DNA of 64,000 nt from Notolepis coatsorum (taxonomy: Eukaryota > Chordata > Actinopteri > Aulopiformes > Paralepididae): positions 12,515,500-12,579,499 of the forward strand of contig OZ020593.1 in NCBI GenBank assembly GCA_963971535.1, written 5' to 3'. The position numbers and the translations under genes are program-made. Below the pieces are notes generated by a model. It had not been told where the DNA came from. It ran no database searches and saw nothing but the letters and a program-made list of their open reading frames with translations. This document shows positions 10,545 to 20,464 of this stretch, piece after piece (within the stretch, counting starts at the first letter, position 1; each line of letters starts with the position of its first letter).

Positions 10545-10640
10545 AAAAAAAAATCTAACCCTAACTAACCTACACTGTAGCACTCAACACTTTGATGAAC
10601 ATTGTTACTCAGCTGATAGAGTTGTGCCCTTCCTGATGAC
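10545..10640 (+). repeat. L2-type LINE 3' tail fragment
   Basis: ATCTAACCCTAACTAACC followed by GAGTTGTGCCCTTCCTGATG matches 26950-27070 and, reversed, 21855-21940. It breaks off where the CR1/Rex1-like LINE begins. Confidence 0.65.
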
Positions 10641-10644
10641 CTGA

Positions 10645-11319
10645 TCCAATTCGGCAACAGCAAACCATGGTTCAATAAGGACTTAGCAGCACTCTGCAAA
10701 AAGAAGAACTCAGCATTTCTCAGTGTTGATAAGGAGGCTTACAAATCCACCAAATATGAACTTCGGTCTGCCATCAGGAAGGCCAAATCCAACCACTCAA
10801 CAAAACTGACAATAACTCCAGCAGTCTGGAATCTCAATAATCTCCAGCCCCCCCCCCCCCCCCCCCAGCAGCAGATGGGGACCCTGACCTCCCTGATACA
10901 CTCAATCACTTCTATACAAGGTTTGATAACGACATTCATAGCACCCCCCCCCCCCCCCCCCCCCCTCGCCTCGGCCCCCCCTCCTCCCTCCCCCTTTCAC
11001 CATCCAGGAGGATAAAGTGAGGGCGGTCTTCATAAAATGAGATGGAAAGCACCCGGGCCTGACCATCTCTCCCCTGCAGTACTTAGCTACTGTGCTGATC
11101 AGCTATCCCCTGTATTCACTGACATCTATAACACATCCATAAGCCAATGTTCAGTCCCACGGTATTTTAAACAGTCCACCATCATCCCAGTCCCAAGATC
11201 CACCAAAATAACCTGCCTCAATGACTACAGGTACAGACCCATAGCCCTCACATCTACGGCAATGAAGTAATTTGAGCACTCCACCACACACTCCTACACC
11301 TGGAAACCCCTACGCACGC
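10645..11319 (+). pseudogene. CR1/Rex1-like LINE, ORF2 part 1 (split)
   Basis: The coding remnant runs from a linker region (WFNKDLAALCKKKNSAF) into the start of the reverse transcriptase (KAPGPDHLSPAVL, FTDIYNTSIS, STIIPVPR, PIALTSTAMK). It is broken by a stop after AMK and by two poly-C expansions (10850-10866, 10943-10965). Between PIALTS and the FIDFSSAFNT box much of the expected reverse transcriptase sequence is missing, so the LINE was already internally deleted. It stops at 11319, where a foldback element is inserted, and continues at 18889. Confidence 0.75.
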
Positions 11320-11328
11320 ATCCTGTTT
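11320..11328. repeat. 9-bp target duplication, left
   Basis: ATCCTGTTT here is repeated at 18880-18888, on the far side of the foldback element. Confidence 0.85.
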
Positions 11329-11480
11329 GCGTCTATACTTCCCACAAGCAAGTTGTCCTTCCGCGTTGCTCTGATTGGCCACTGACGTTTCTGGTCATGT
11401 GACATGTGCGCCAATCGCATGACGAGCAGTGTCTTACCCCATTTCCGCGTCGAACAGCCTGCAAACGACCTAACGCCTAG

Positions 11481-12402
11481 TGTAGGTGCCTAAATGCCTA
11501 GTCTGGTAATTAAGAGTAATTTCAGTTAATAGCAGTTAATAGAAAAGCATTTTTGCCTTGTATTTCATAGGATAAATAGATGGATATTATTATTATAGAA
11601 GTTAAAATGTTTTCTTTGTTGTTAGTTTGTTTCTTACAGGATATTTGGCTGATAGGCCGAGGGACTTTTAGTTTGACAGGATAACGGTGATGTCATTGAT
11701 TACTGTCAGCTGCGGCAAGGTGACAGCTTTTGGTTTAGAAAGAAAACAACGCAGATTTTACCGGTGTTCAGGCCAAGTGATGAGAGAGTGGAGCCAGACA
11801 GTTTTTAGACCTCTCTCTCTGGATAAACTTTGTTAATCTCGCTGCTCTATATATAATTAGGAAACAAGAACGTGTAAACCCGAGTTGGACATTAAATAGT
11901 TGATACTACTTCGTGGTCGGTGCTTTTCTTGTGCGTGGATATGGAACGGGAGGATTCAAAGACTGAGAGCGTCTGAAGCTTACGGCATCAACAAGTTTCG
12001 GATACTACATTTTGTCTAAAAACTTGCTCATTAAAAACGGAACTTGGATTTGGACAGGCCTGACTGGAAAAAGGAACTTTTCGCGGAACGAAAGAAAAAA
12101 GAAGACGTCAACAAGTAAGATGTATCTTGTATGATTTGCCCGAAAGAAGACGTCAAACAGTAAGCTGTACTATGCTGTATCTTGTATAATTAGCCCGAAA
12201 GTGGCGTATCCCATTGGAGCTATAACTAACGTTACAGAATATGATCAATGAAAAAAAAAAGCATAACACTAACAGCTTGTGGTCTGGATTGAAAGTAAAA
12301 GTAATTAAACGCGCGTCTGGCTTGCGCGCTCTCCCCAGGTGACTGACATTTTACTAATTGTGGAAAGCGACTGCCGACCGGTGATTCAATAACTGTATCA
12401 AT
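11481..12402 (+). mobile_element. BEL/Pao element: 5' non-coding leader (possible LTR)
   Basis: This stretch lies between the foldback sequence, which stops after CCTAACGCCTAG at 11480, and the polyprotein start. It holds AT-rich sequence, a near-duplicated GCCCGAAAG-AGACGTC type motif at 12060-12200 and a TATATATAATTAG region near 11850. I could not find a matching second copy downstream of the ORF, so I cannot define an LTR or a primer-binding site with confidence. Confidence 0.5.
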
Positions 12403-15400
12403 ATGGAAGGAATTGAAGTCGGTGGCAAAAGGATAGTCAAATTGACGGAGAAAGCCATGCAGGAGCAAGCTGCTAAACGTGAAAAGGCACGCAAACACAA
12501 ATTATCAACGCTAAATAACATGATGAAAGAAATATTGACATTAAAGGAAGATGATGCAAACGTCAGCATTGTCAATAATAAAATGCGTGTTGATTTCAGT
12601 AATTTGCAACAAGAGCTAATACAAGTCAACACTGAACTGGGTCGTTTTGTGTCAGAGGAAGAATATGAAGCTGATCAGAAGAATTTTGAGCCTAAAATTG
12701 AATCACTGAATTTATTCTTCTGGAAATGTGAGGAATGGATGAAAGAGGTCACAAAACGTTCTGAACCGGCTGAAGATGGTAACAATCAGGAAAAACCTAT
12801 GGATACCAAATCTAAGTCTGGAACAGTAACAAGTAGATGCTCATCAGGCTCTCGCTCAACAAATACAATCAGACTGACTGCACAGATGGAGCGAGCGGCT
12901 CTACAAGTAAAGGCCACCGCTTTAAATGAAAGGTTAGCTCTTGAGCAGGAAGAAGCAGACTGGTTAGCACAAAAACGATGCAAGGAGGCTCAACTACAAG
13001 CTGAGGAAGTGAGGTTTGAAGCAGAACAAAAAAGAAAGCTAGAAATACATGCAATGAAGACGGCTCTCGCTGAGTCAGATGCAAAAATGGGAGTTCTGGA
13101 AAATTATGAATGTACTACATCAAATGACAGGACTGTCTTAAACATTGAAAAGACAGACGAAAGAGAAGAGAGGAACTTCCAACCGCTATATCAACGTGCC
13201 TCACCACCTCCCCCCAGTACACCAGAGGACGTGCAGCTTCCAGCAGCACCACTAACGACCAGCATATTAAAAGCAACAAAAATGGAATTCAAAGAAGGAT
13301 GGGAGCTTCATAGCCTAAGCAAGGCTATCTCCCAACAGGCGAATGTCACAGAATACCTCGTGAAGAATCACAAAGCTTCATTACTTCCTGAGCTCACCAT
13401 TCCAACATTCACTGGTGACCCTCTAGAATACAAGACATTCATCAGATCTATGGAACATGGAGTTGAAGACCGCACCAGTGACAATCGTGACCGTCTACAG
13501 TTTCTGTTGCAGTACACAAGTGGACAACCACATGAGCTGGTCAAAAGCTGCATTCACATGGAGCCTACTGCAGGCTATACCAAAGCAAAACAAATGCTGA
13601 AACAGTTCTTCGGCGATGACTTCAAGATAGCGGAAGCCTACATCAAAGAGGCTCTGGAGTGGCAGACAATCAAGCCTGAAGACGGTGCAGCATTGCAGTC
13701 ATTTGCATTGTACCTCACAGGCTGCTCCAACACAATGACGGATATAAGCTACATGGAGGACTTGGAAAACGCATCCAACATAAGAGCGCTGGCTAATAAG
13801 CTACCGTACAGACTCAGAGAATCTTGGAGAAGACACGCCTGCGACTTACAAGAAAGAACCAACAAAAGGGCAAGGTTCAAGGATTTCGTAGACTTCGTCA
13901 ACAAGCAAGTTAGATACGCTCTACACCCGCTCTACGGAAACATAAAGGACAACACTACAGCCACAAAAGAACCAAGTCAACAGAGAACAAAAGAATACAA
14001 GACAAGGACACACAAGTCACAAAAGGTGTACGTTACAGCAGTTGACTCCCCCAAGGCTGAAATGACTAGAGGCATGAAGGAGAGCGACGAACGTGCAACA
14101 CCAAAGACTCCAACCGCCGCAGTGGACGCAAACAGCAAGCCCTGTGGCTATTGCAACGGAGAGCAGCATACCCTTACAGTTTGTAGAAAACTCAAGAGCA
14201 AACCACACAAAGAGAAGATAGACTTTCTAAAAGGCAAAGGTCTATGTTTTGCGTGTTTGAAACATGGTCACATGAGTAACAGCTGCACAGACAAAGTGCA
14301 GTGTCAAGAATGCTCTCGACAACACCCCACACTGCTTCACTACAACTTTAAAGATCGCTCTAAAGACTCTCAAGAGGAAGCGAAGTCAACGGAACAAGAA
14401 GTGACAAGTGCTCTTGTACAAATGATGGAGGCCTTCGGTGTCACTGGGGCCGGAAAGGAAGATTGCGCTCTCTCGATTATTCCAGTGCGCGTCAAGGCAC
14501 AGAAGGGAACCAAGGAAGTAACGACGTACGCGTTTCTGGACCCGGGTAGCTCAGCTACTTTTGCCTCAGAGTCGCTGATCTCACAACTGAACATGGATGG
14601 ACGCAAAGCAAGCATCTTGCTGCGAACAATGGGATCAGAATCTGTTGTGGACACAAATATTGTGAATGGACTGGAAATAAGCAGCCTGGATGGAAAACAA
14701 TTCATCGAGCTTCCAGAGGTGTTTTCTCGGAAAACCATTCCCGTCTCCAAGGAGAACATTCCCCGGCAAGAGGATGTCAGCCGATGGCCTCACCTAAAGG
14801 AGGTGAAGCTTCCCACTATCCAAGCTCAGGTTGGATTGCTCATAGGAGCAAACGTCCCGAAGGCAATGGAGCCGCTCCAAGTGGTGAGCAGCGCGCACAA
14901 AGGACCATATGCCGTCAGAACGATCCTAGGCTGGACAGTTAATGGACCGCTCAAAGGCGGAAGTGACGCAAGCCAGAAGAGCAAGCGGACAGCAGTGACC
15001 GCAAATCGGATCTCAGTCGCCAGGCTAGATGAGCTTTGGCAGCAGCAGTTCAAAGTAGACTTTCCGGACGCCGGACAAGATGAAGACATCGAGATGTCAA
15101 AGGACGATCACCAGTTCATGAATATGGTGTCACGATCCTCAAAACTTGTGGATGGACATTACAGTGTTTGCCTGCCAGTCAAGAACAAAACACTGTGCTT
15201 GCCCAACAGCAGATCAGTTGCCGAACAACGTGCGCTGAACCTACGAAAAAGATTCTCGAAAGACGACAAATTTTGCACAGAGTACGTGGCGTACATGGAT
15301 AATATCCTCAAGAAGGGCTACGCTGTGAGACTCGACAACGCTGATCAGGAGTCAGCAAAAGGAAGAAAGTGGTATCTGCCTCACCACGGAGTCAGACATC

Positions 15401-18400
15401 CAGTTAAAAATAATCTACGTGTCGTCTTCGACTGCGGAGCAAGCTTTCAAGGAACATCACTGAACCAGCAGCTTCTGCAGGGACCGGACCTGACAAGCTC
15501 CCTAATAGGGGTCCTGACAAGGTTCAGACAAGAGACCGTGGCGGTCATGGCCGACGTGGAGGCTATGTTCCACCAGGTCAGAGTCAGCGATGAAGACACC
15601 GACCTCTTCAGATTCCTCTGGTGGCCTGAAGGGAACTACGAAAAGAAACTCGTCGAACACAAGATGTTAGTCCACATCTTTGGTGCAACATCATCGCCAA
15701 GTGTTGCAACGTTTGCACTGCAGAAATGTGCAACGGATCACGAGGAAGAGTTTGGCCCTGAAGCAGCCAAAACAGTCAAGAAGAACTTTTACGTCGACGA
15801 CTGTCTTAAGTCGACCGCCGACGAAGAGACAGCCATCACTCTTTGTGCTGGCTTACGAAAGATGTTGGCAAAAGGTGGATTTCGCTTGACGAAATGGTCG
15901 AGCAATAGCCGAATGTTGCTCAACTCGATCCCCGAAGAAGAAAGAGCCCAAGGGTTTCAAGACCTGGACTTAGACGAAGACAACCTGCCGGTGGAGAGAG
16001 CATTGGGGATCCAGTGGTGCGCCGAATCAGACCAGTTCAGGTTCAAGATCAACCTCAAAGATCGCCCGCACACTAGGAGAGGCCTGCTTTCCCTCGTCAG
16101 CTCTATCTTCGACCCTTTGGGGTTTCTCGCTCCAGTGGTGCTGCCCGCCAAGATACTCCTACAGGATATCTGCAGGCAGAAGTATGGCTGGGACGAGGAG
16201 CTACCAGATAACGTCATCCAGACATGGGAAAAATGGATCTCAGGACTGCAAAGGCTTGAGAACTTCGGAGTGGACAGATGCATCAAGACGAAGCAGTTTG
16301 GAGCTCCAGTCTCCGCACAGCTCCACCACTTCGCCGACGCAAGTCTAGAGGCTTATGGAACAACAAGCTACCTGCTACTGCGCAACGCGACTGGCATAGT
16401 TCAAACTGCCCTGATGATGGCAAAGGCGAGGGTCGCACCCTTAAAGTCTCCAACCATACCAAGGATGGAGTTGACCGCGGCCGTAGCTGCCGTCAAGATG
16501 GACAAGTTTCTCAAGAAAGAGCTCGAACTCGAGCTGCAAGATTCTATCTTTTGGACCGACAGCACAGCTGTGCTGAAGTACTTGAACAGCGAAAGCACAA
16601 GATTCAAGACATTTGTGACTAATAGAGTCATAGCTATCCTGGAGCATTCTCAGACCTCACAGTGGAGGTATGTCAATACCACTGTGAACCCCGCAGATCT
16701 CGTCTCAAGAGGACAGACTGTCGACGCATTCCTGAAGGAACAAAGCTGGCTGTCGGGACCAAGTTTCCTGCACTGTTCACAAGACCAGTGGCCCATGAAC
16801 CCAGATCCTGGAATGCTGGACGTCGATGATCTGGAGATCAAAGGAGTAGCTCAAGTGCATGTCATTCAGGCGGAAGAGCCGAAAGACGCAACAGGACAGT
16901 TGATGAACCATTTCTCATCCTGGACAAGGCTTAAACGCGCTGTTGCCTGGTTTCTGAAGCTGAAGGTCCTGCTTAAAGAGCTGAAAGAAGAGAGAAAGGC
17001 ACCAGATGGAAAAAGCAAAGTGAGCCGGTTCAAAAAGGCTTTCCAAGGAACAGGCCTCACCTGCAAAGATCTAGCCGTGGCAGAAAAAGAAATTGTCAAG
17101 CACACCCAGAAACGAACCTTCAAAGAAGATTTGACAATGCTAGTGGAACAAGGAAGGGTGAAGAAAAGTAGCTCACTCTTCAAGTTGAATCCAATACTGG
17201 AGGATGGAATCATGAAAGTAGGAGGAAGGCTGAGCCGAGCGGCAATGCCTGACGAAGCCAAGCAGCAAGTAATCTTGCCCAAAGACTCGCACATCACAAG
17301 GCTTGTGCTGAGACATATTCACGACAACACAGCTCACGCAGGAAGAAATCACATGTTGGCTCAGCTGCGTCAAAGGTTCTGGATACCTGGAGCAAATGGA
17401 GCCATCAGACGTTTTTTGCATAAGTGCGTCACCTGCAAAAGGCTACATGGAACAACTGGACAGCAACTCATGGCAGACCTACCTACCTGCAGGGTCCTGC
17501 CAGACGACCCCCCCTTTACAAGAGTCGGCGTTGATTACTTCGGCCCATTCCTAGTGAAAAGAGGAAGAGGGGAGGCAAAAAGATACGGAGTCATCTTTAC
17601 ATGTCTCGCTATACGAGCCGTGCATCTAGAGCTAGCATCTTCACTCGACACAGATGCATGCCTGAACGCAATCAGGAGATTCCTTGCGAGAAGAGGACAA
17701 GTAAGAGAGATGTACTCGGATAATGGAACCAACCTCAGGTCAGCTGACACTGAGTTAAAGAAAGCGTTGAAGACGTGGAATACCAACGAGATAGAGAAAA
17801 CCTTGCAGCAGAAAGGTATCCAATGGCACTTCAACCCGCCAGCAGGCTCTCATCACGGAGGGAGCTGGGAAAGGATGATCCGTTCCGTGCGGAAAGTTCT
17901 AAATACAACAGTGAAGGAACAAACCTTGGATGAGGAGGGGCTTCACACTCTGTTGTGTGAAGCCGAAGCCATCATAAACGGCAGACCCATCACAAAGGCA
18001 TCGACGGATCTCAACGACCTGGAAGCTTTAACGCCCAACCACTTGTTGCTACTCAAGGTCAAGCCCCAACTACCACCCGGAGTATTCAATAAAGACGATC
18101 AGTACGCTAGACGCAGATGGCGACAAGTTCAGTACATCACAGACGTTTTTTGGAAACGCTGGTGCAAGGAGTACCTCACCCAGCTCCAAGAACGACAAAG
18201 GTGGTCCACACCTAGAAGAAACTTCAGTAAAGGTGACGTGGTGCTGATCGTGGATGATACTTCGCCCAGAAATTCATGGCCACTTGGGAGGATCGTGGAG
18301 ACCTTTCCTGACAAGAGAGGTTTTGTTCGCCAAGTGACAGTCAAGACCAAAACCAACGAGCTTCGTCGCCCAATAACCAAGCTCGTCCTTCTTCACGAGT

Positions 18401-18414
18401 CTGAGGACTTTTGA
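12403..18414 (+). CDS. BEL/Pao retrotransposon Gag-Pol polyprotein, intact
   Basis: One 2003-codon ORF without a stop carries the whole set of BEL/Pao domains in order. Residues about 20-230 are charged and coiled-coil-like. About 325-480 is the Gag region (LPELTIPTFTGDPLEY, the DUF1759-type start). About 580-650 has Cys/His knuckles (CGYC, CFACLKHGHMSNSC, CQEC). The aspartic protease motif LDPGSSATF is near 710. The reverse transcriptase includes MADVEAMFHQV and the catalytic YVDD near 1130. RNase H-like FADAS (about 1308) and TDST (about 1385) follow. The integrase has an HHCC-type zinc module (about 1640-1690), then DYFGPF (about 1709), SDNGTN (about 1771) and the SWERM glutamate (about 1822). 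A DUF5641-type C-terminal domain ends the protein. The start is the ATG at 12403, before the charged Gag. It makes the particle and copies and inserts the element. All catalytic boxes look present, so it may be young. Confidence 0.95.
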   Translation: MEGIEVGGKRIVKLTEKAMQEQAAKREKARKHKLSTLNNMMKEILTLKEDDANVSIVNNKMRVDFSNLQQELIQVNTELGRFVSEEEYEADQKNFEPKIESLNLFFWKCEEWMKEVTKRSEPAEDGNNQEKPMDTKSKSGTVTSRCSSGSRSTNTIRLTAQMERAALQVKATALNERLALEQEEADWLAQKRCKEAQLQAEEVRFEAEQKRKLEIHAMKTALAESDAKMGVLENYECTTSNDRTVLNIEKTDEREERNFQPLYQRASPPPPSTPEDVQLPAAPLTTSILKATKMEFKEGWELHSLSKAISQQANVTEYLVKNHKASLLPELTIPTFTGDPLEYKTFIRSMEHGVEDRTSDNRDRLQFLLQYTSGQPHELVKSCIHMEPTAGYTKAKQMLKQFFGDDFKIAEAYIKEALEWQTIKPEDGAALQSFALYLTGCSNTMTDISYMEDLENASNIRALANKLPYRLRESWRRHACDLQERTNKRARFKDFVDFVNKQVRYALHPLYGNIKDNTTATKEPSQQRTKEYKTRTHKSQKVYVTAVDSPKAEMTRGMKESDERATPKTPTAAVDANSKPCGYCNGEQHTLTVCRKLKSKPHKEKIDFLKGKGLCFACLKHGHMSNSCTDKVQCQECSRQHPTLLHYNFKDRSKDSQEEAKSTEQEVTSALVQMMEAFGVTGAGKEDCALSIIPVRVKAQKGTKEVTTYAFLDPGSSATFASESLISQLNMDGRKASILLRTMGSESVVDTNIVNGLEISSLDGKQFIELPEVFSRKTIPVSKENIPRQEDVSRWPHLKEVKLPTIQAQVGLLIGANVPKAMEPLQVVSSAHKGPYAVRTILGWTVNGPLKGGSDASQKSKRTAVTANRISVARLDELWQQQFKVDFPDAGQDEDIEMSKDDHQFMNMVSRSSKLVDGHYSVCLPVKNKTLCLPNSRSVAEQRALNLRKRFSKDDKFCTEYVAYMDNILKKGYAVRLDNADQESAKGRKWYLPHHGVRHPVKNNLRVVFDCGASFQGTSLNQQLLQGPDLTSSLIGVLTRFRQETVAVMADVEAMFHQVRVSDEDTDLFRFLWWPEGNYEKKLVEHKMLVHIFGATSSPSVATFALQKCATDHEEEFGPEAAKTVKKNFYVDDCLKSTADEETAITLCAGLRKMLAKGGFRLTKWSSNSRMLLNSIPEEERAQGFQDLDLDEDNLPVERALGIQWCAESDQFRFKINLKDRPHTRRGLLSLVSSIFDPLGFLAPVVLPAKILLQDICRQKYGWDEELPDNVIQTWEKWISGLQRLENFGVDRCIKTKQFGAPVSAQLHHFADASLEAYGTTSYLLLRNATGIVQTALMMAKARVAPLKSPTIPRMELTAAVAAVKMDKFLKKELELELQDSIFWTDSTAVLKYLNSESTRFKTFVTNRVIAILEHSQTSQWRYVNTTVNPADLVSRGQTVDAFLKEQSWLSGPSFLHCSQDQWPMNPDPGMLDVDDLEIKGVAQVHVIQAEEPKDATGQLMNHFSSWTRLKRAVAWFLKLKVLLKELKEERKAPDGKSKVSRFKKAFQGTGLTCKDLAVAEKEIVKHTQKRTFKEDLTMLVEQGRVKKSSSLFKLNPILEDGIMKVGGRLSRAAMPDEAKQQVILPKDSHITRLVLRHIHDNTAHAGRNHMLAQLRQRFWIPGANGAIRRFLHKCVTCKRLHGTTGQQLMADLPTCRVLPDDPPFTRVGVDYFGPFLVKRGRGEAKRYGVIFTCLAIRAVHLELASSLDTDACLNAIRRFLARRGQVREMYSDNGTNLRSADTELKKALKTWNTNEIEKTLQQKGIQWHFNPPAGSHHGGSWERMIRSVRKVLNTTVKEQTLDEEGLHTLLCEAEAIINGRPITKASTDLNDLEALTPNHLLLLKVKPQLPPGVFNKDDQYARRRWRQVQYITDVFWKRWCKEYLTQLQERQRWSTPRRNFSKGDVVLIVDDTSPRNSWPLGRIVETFPDKRGFVRQVTVKTKTNELRRPITKLVLLHESEDF

Positions 18415-18649
18415 TGAACTTTATTCCGAAGGCAAAGCCTCACCTCGGGTGGGGAGAAAAAGATGATGAACCGAAGTCAAGTCTCCGTCATGGGCAGAGC
18501 GAAGATCAAGAGCTTCACTTCTTCAGTCTAGTTTAATTTTGAGACTTTAGATTGTGATGTTTAAGTTAAATGACATTTAGACGCCTTAAGTTTATATTTT
18601 TGGGTAATTGTTTCAAGGCCGTTGATAACAATTAGGGGCCGGTAAGCTT
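18415..18649 (+). mobile_element. BEL/Pao element: 3' non-coding region
   Basis: It follows the polyprotein stop. CTCGGGTGGGGAGAAAAAG is a purine-rich run that could prime plus-strand synthesis. The region ends at AATTAGGGGCCGG, where the foldback sequence resumes with TAAGCTTAGGCG. No 890- or even 200-bp repeat of the leader is visible, so the 3' LTR is missing or too diverged to see. Confidence 0.5.
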
Positions 18650-18879
18650 AGGCGACTCTTTCGCAGTTGGTTAAGGTTAGAGTTTGGAATCAGGGCTGGC
18701 GTTCTATCGCCCTGCTCTAAGACAAACTCTAACCTTAACCAACTTCGAAAGAGCGCCTAAGCTTAACCGTCCAAAGAACTTGCCGTCACACGATTGGGCG
18801 CACATGTCACATGACCAGAAACGTCAGTGGCCAATCAGATCGCGCAAAAAGACAACTTGCTTGCGGGAAGTATAGACGC

Positions 18880-18888
18880 ATCCTGTTT
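18880..18888. repeat. 9-bp target duplication, right
   Basis: Second copy of ATCCTGTTT; see 11320-11328. Confidence 0.85.
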
Positions 18889-19240
18889 ATCGACTTCAGC
18901 TCAGCCTTTAACACCATCTCCCCCAATAAACTATTCTCCAAGCTACGGGACATGAACATCAACCCGGCCATAAACTACTGGATCCTTGACTTCCTCAGCA
19001 ACAGAACCCAAACAGTCAAGGTGAACAATCTCACATCCCGCTCCCTGACACTCTGGTGCCCCTCAGGGCTGCGTCCTCTCCCCCTGGCTCTTCTCCCTCT
19101 ACACACCAACAAACTCATCTCCCTGGACAGCTCAGTTAAAATGTGTAAATAATGCAGACGACACCACCGTCCTCGGCCTGATCAAAGATAACAATGAGTC
19201 CTCATACCGGCGAGAGGTGGACAGAGCAGCGAGATACTGC
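18889..19240 (+). pseudogene. CR1/Rex1-like LINE, ORF2 part 2
   Basis: The reading frame ILFIDFSSAFNTISP continues directly from the left part at 11319 once the foldback element is removed. The following residues (YWILDFLSNRTQTVKVN) are the reverse transcriptase palm. Frame changes occur after LWCPSGLRPL and near 19150. The FADD box region is degraded (a TAATGCAGACGACACC remnant). Similarity ends near 19235. Confidence 0.75.
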
Positions 19241-19439
19241 GGTCAAGCCAGCCGTCTTTCACTTTTGCGTGGACAAACCAGCCGCTCCTGTTTTTCGAGT
19301 GCGCGATTAGTTACAGGTTTTTACGGTAATGCAATAAAACAACCATGGGAAGCTGTTGTAATTAACCAAAGTGACTTTCGTATACAGTCTCACAAGTTGA
19401 TCTTACAGAAATACTTTAATTATTCCCGGTAATGAACTG

Positions 19440-19530
19440 AATGAACATCGAATCAATAGGACGTTTCTTATGTGCAGTATTATTGAACATGGAATCAATA
19501 GGACGTTTCGTATGTGCAGTATTATATATT
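19440..19530 (+). repeat. Short direct duplication
   Basis: The phrase GAATCAATAGGACGTTTC-TATGTGCAGTATTAT occurs twice, at about 19448 and 19492. No coding role is evident. Confidence 0.6.
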
Positions 19531-19679
19531 CGACCACTAAAGCTACAGAAAATCCCACCGAGGAACACTTCCGGTGAGGATTTCAAAGTAAAGGATGGCA
19601 TGTGGTTCATTTCTATTATTTGCGATTGAGGAACAGGGTAATTTATGAGAATAATGTTAGGGCTTATTGCTTCATAAAC

Positions 19680-19885
19680 TTGTTGCACAAATACTATGAA
19701 CTACTTTTACTGTGTACTTTTTTTGAGAATGGCAAAATTCCCTCCAGAGAACAAGGAGCATTTGATGTTGGATAAAAAACATTTCTTCCATAAGTAGTTT
19801 ATGACACTGCCATGTGTGTACTTAATACTTCTTAGACTACTTGCACAAATAATATGAACTACTTTTACTGTGTACTTTTTGAGTA
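19680..19885 (+). repeat. Direct repeat pair, about 165 bp apart
   Basis: ATGAACTACTTTTACTGTGT occurs at about 19696 and 19855, each preceded by a TTGCACAAATA-TATG phrase and followed by ACTTTTT. It looks like a diverged local duplication. Confidence 0.6.
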
Positions 19886-19902
19886 TCTTAACACCACATA
19901 AA

Positions 19903-20064
19903 CCCAAGGCACTAAACTGTATCCTTCTGTTAATTACAGCTCAATGAAATGATGTAGATGAAAAATACAGATAAGCATTGCAATAGGGACTGCTAATTTT
20001 TCATCTACATCATTTCAGTGAGCTGTAATTAACACTACAGAAGGATACAGTTTAGAGTCTTGGG
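19903..20064. mobile_element. Long-hairpin MITE
   Basis: CCCAAGGCACTAAACTGTAT continues for about 65 bases to GATGTAGATGAAAAAT. After a loop of roughly 25 bases the reverse complement runs back to ACAGTTTAGAGTCTTGGG, with a few mismatches. The whole would fold into one stem. It abuts a GT microsatellite, so the target duplication cannot be read. Confidence 0.65.

Positions 20065-20065
<1 letters not shown>

Positions 20066-20133
<68 letters not shown>
20066..20133 (+). repeat. GT microsatellite
   Basis: Perfect GT run of about 68 bp. Confidence 0.97.
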
Positions 20134-20135
<2 letters not shown>

Positions 20136-20464
20136 ATTATGTGCAAAATAAATCAGCATTCTTGTTCGGCGAAGTGTCCCTAAGGCCTTAAATAATACTG
20201 TCTCATTAGCCAAATGCACCATTTAAAAAGAGTTCAGTTTCATCCAAAGCCTTCTCTAGCAACTTTCTCCGCATAATATGTTTTGATGATGTAACACATT
20301 TCTTATCATAGCTTTTATGTTATTTTGCTAGATAATAGTGTAGACTACTTTCTCAGAAAACTAATATTAGCACGGCTAGCCTAATCAATAGCACTGGCAT
20401 CTTCCCTCCAATCCTACTCTTACACTCTCATGGATTACAACAAAGCTAATTAATGGATCGCTCT

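Larger units (their letters stand above)
11329..18879. mobile_element. Foldback element, family F, carrying a BEL/Pao insertion
   Basis: The ends GCGTCTATACTTCCC and GGGAAGTATAGACGC are perfect 15-bp inverted repeats and continue as imperfect inverted repeats through GTGACATGTGCGCCAATCG and its complement. A second, inner inverted repeat surrounds GTTAAGGTTAGAGTTT and its complement (18650-18771). Flanking 9-bp duplications lie in an older LINE. Without the BEL/Pao insert it is about 382 bp, close to the 388-bp copy at 33765-34152. A 9-bp TSD would fit Mutator-like elements, but no transposase is present, so the superfamily is open. Confidence 0.75.

Noticed and set aside
10850..10965. Poly-C runs as regulatory or structural signals
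   Set aside because: Poly-C/G runs occur throughout the window, vary between homologous repeats and are best explained by slippage or sequencing uncertainty.
12354..18380. Antisense ORFs opposite the BEL/Pao polyprotein
   Set aside because: They are shadows of the long coding frame and carry no domain.
11500..18655. GGTAA as a 5-bp target duplication of the BEL/Pao element
   Set aside because: GGTAA occurs at about 11506 and 18652, but the left copy lies inside the leader rather than next to foldback sequence and no TG...CA tips adjoin it, so it may be chance.
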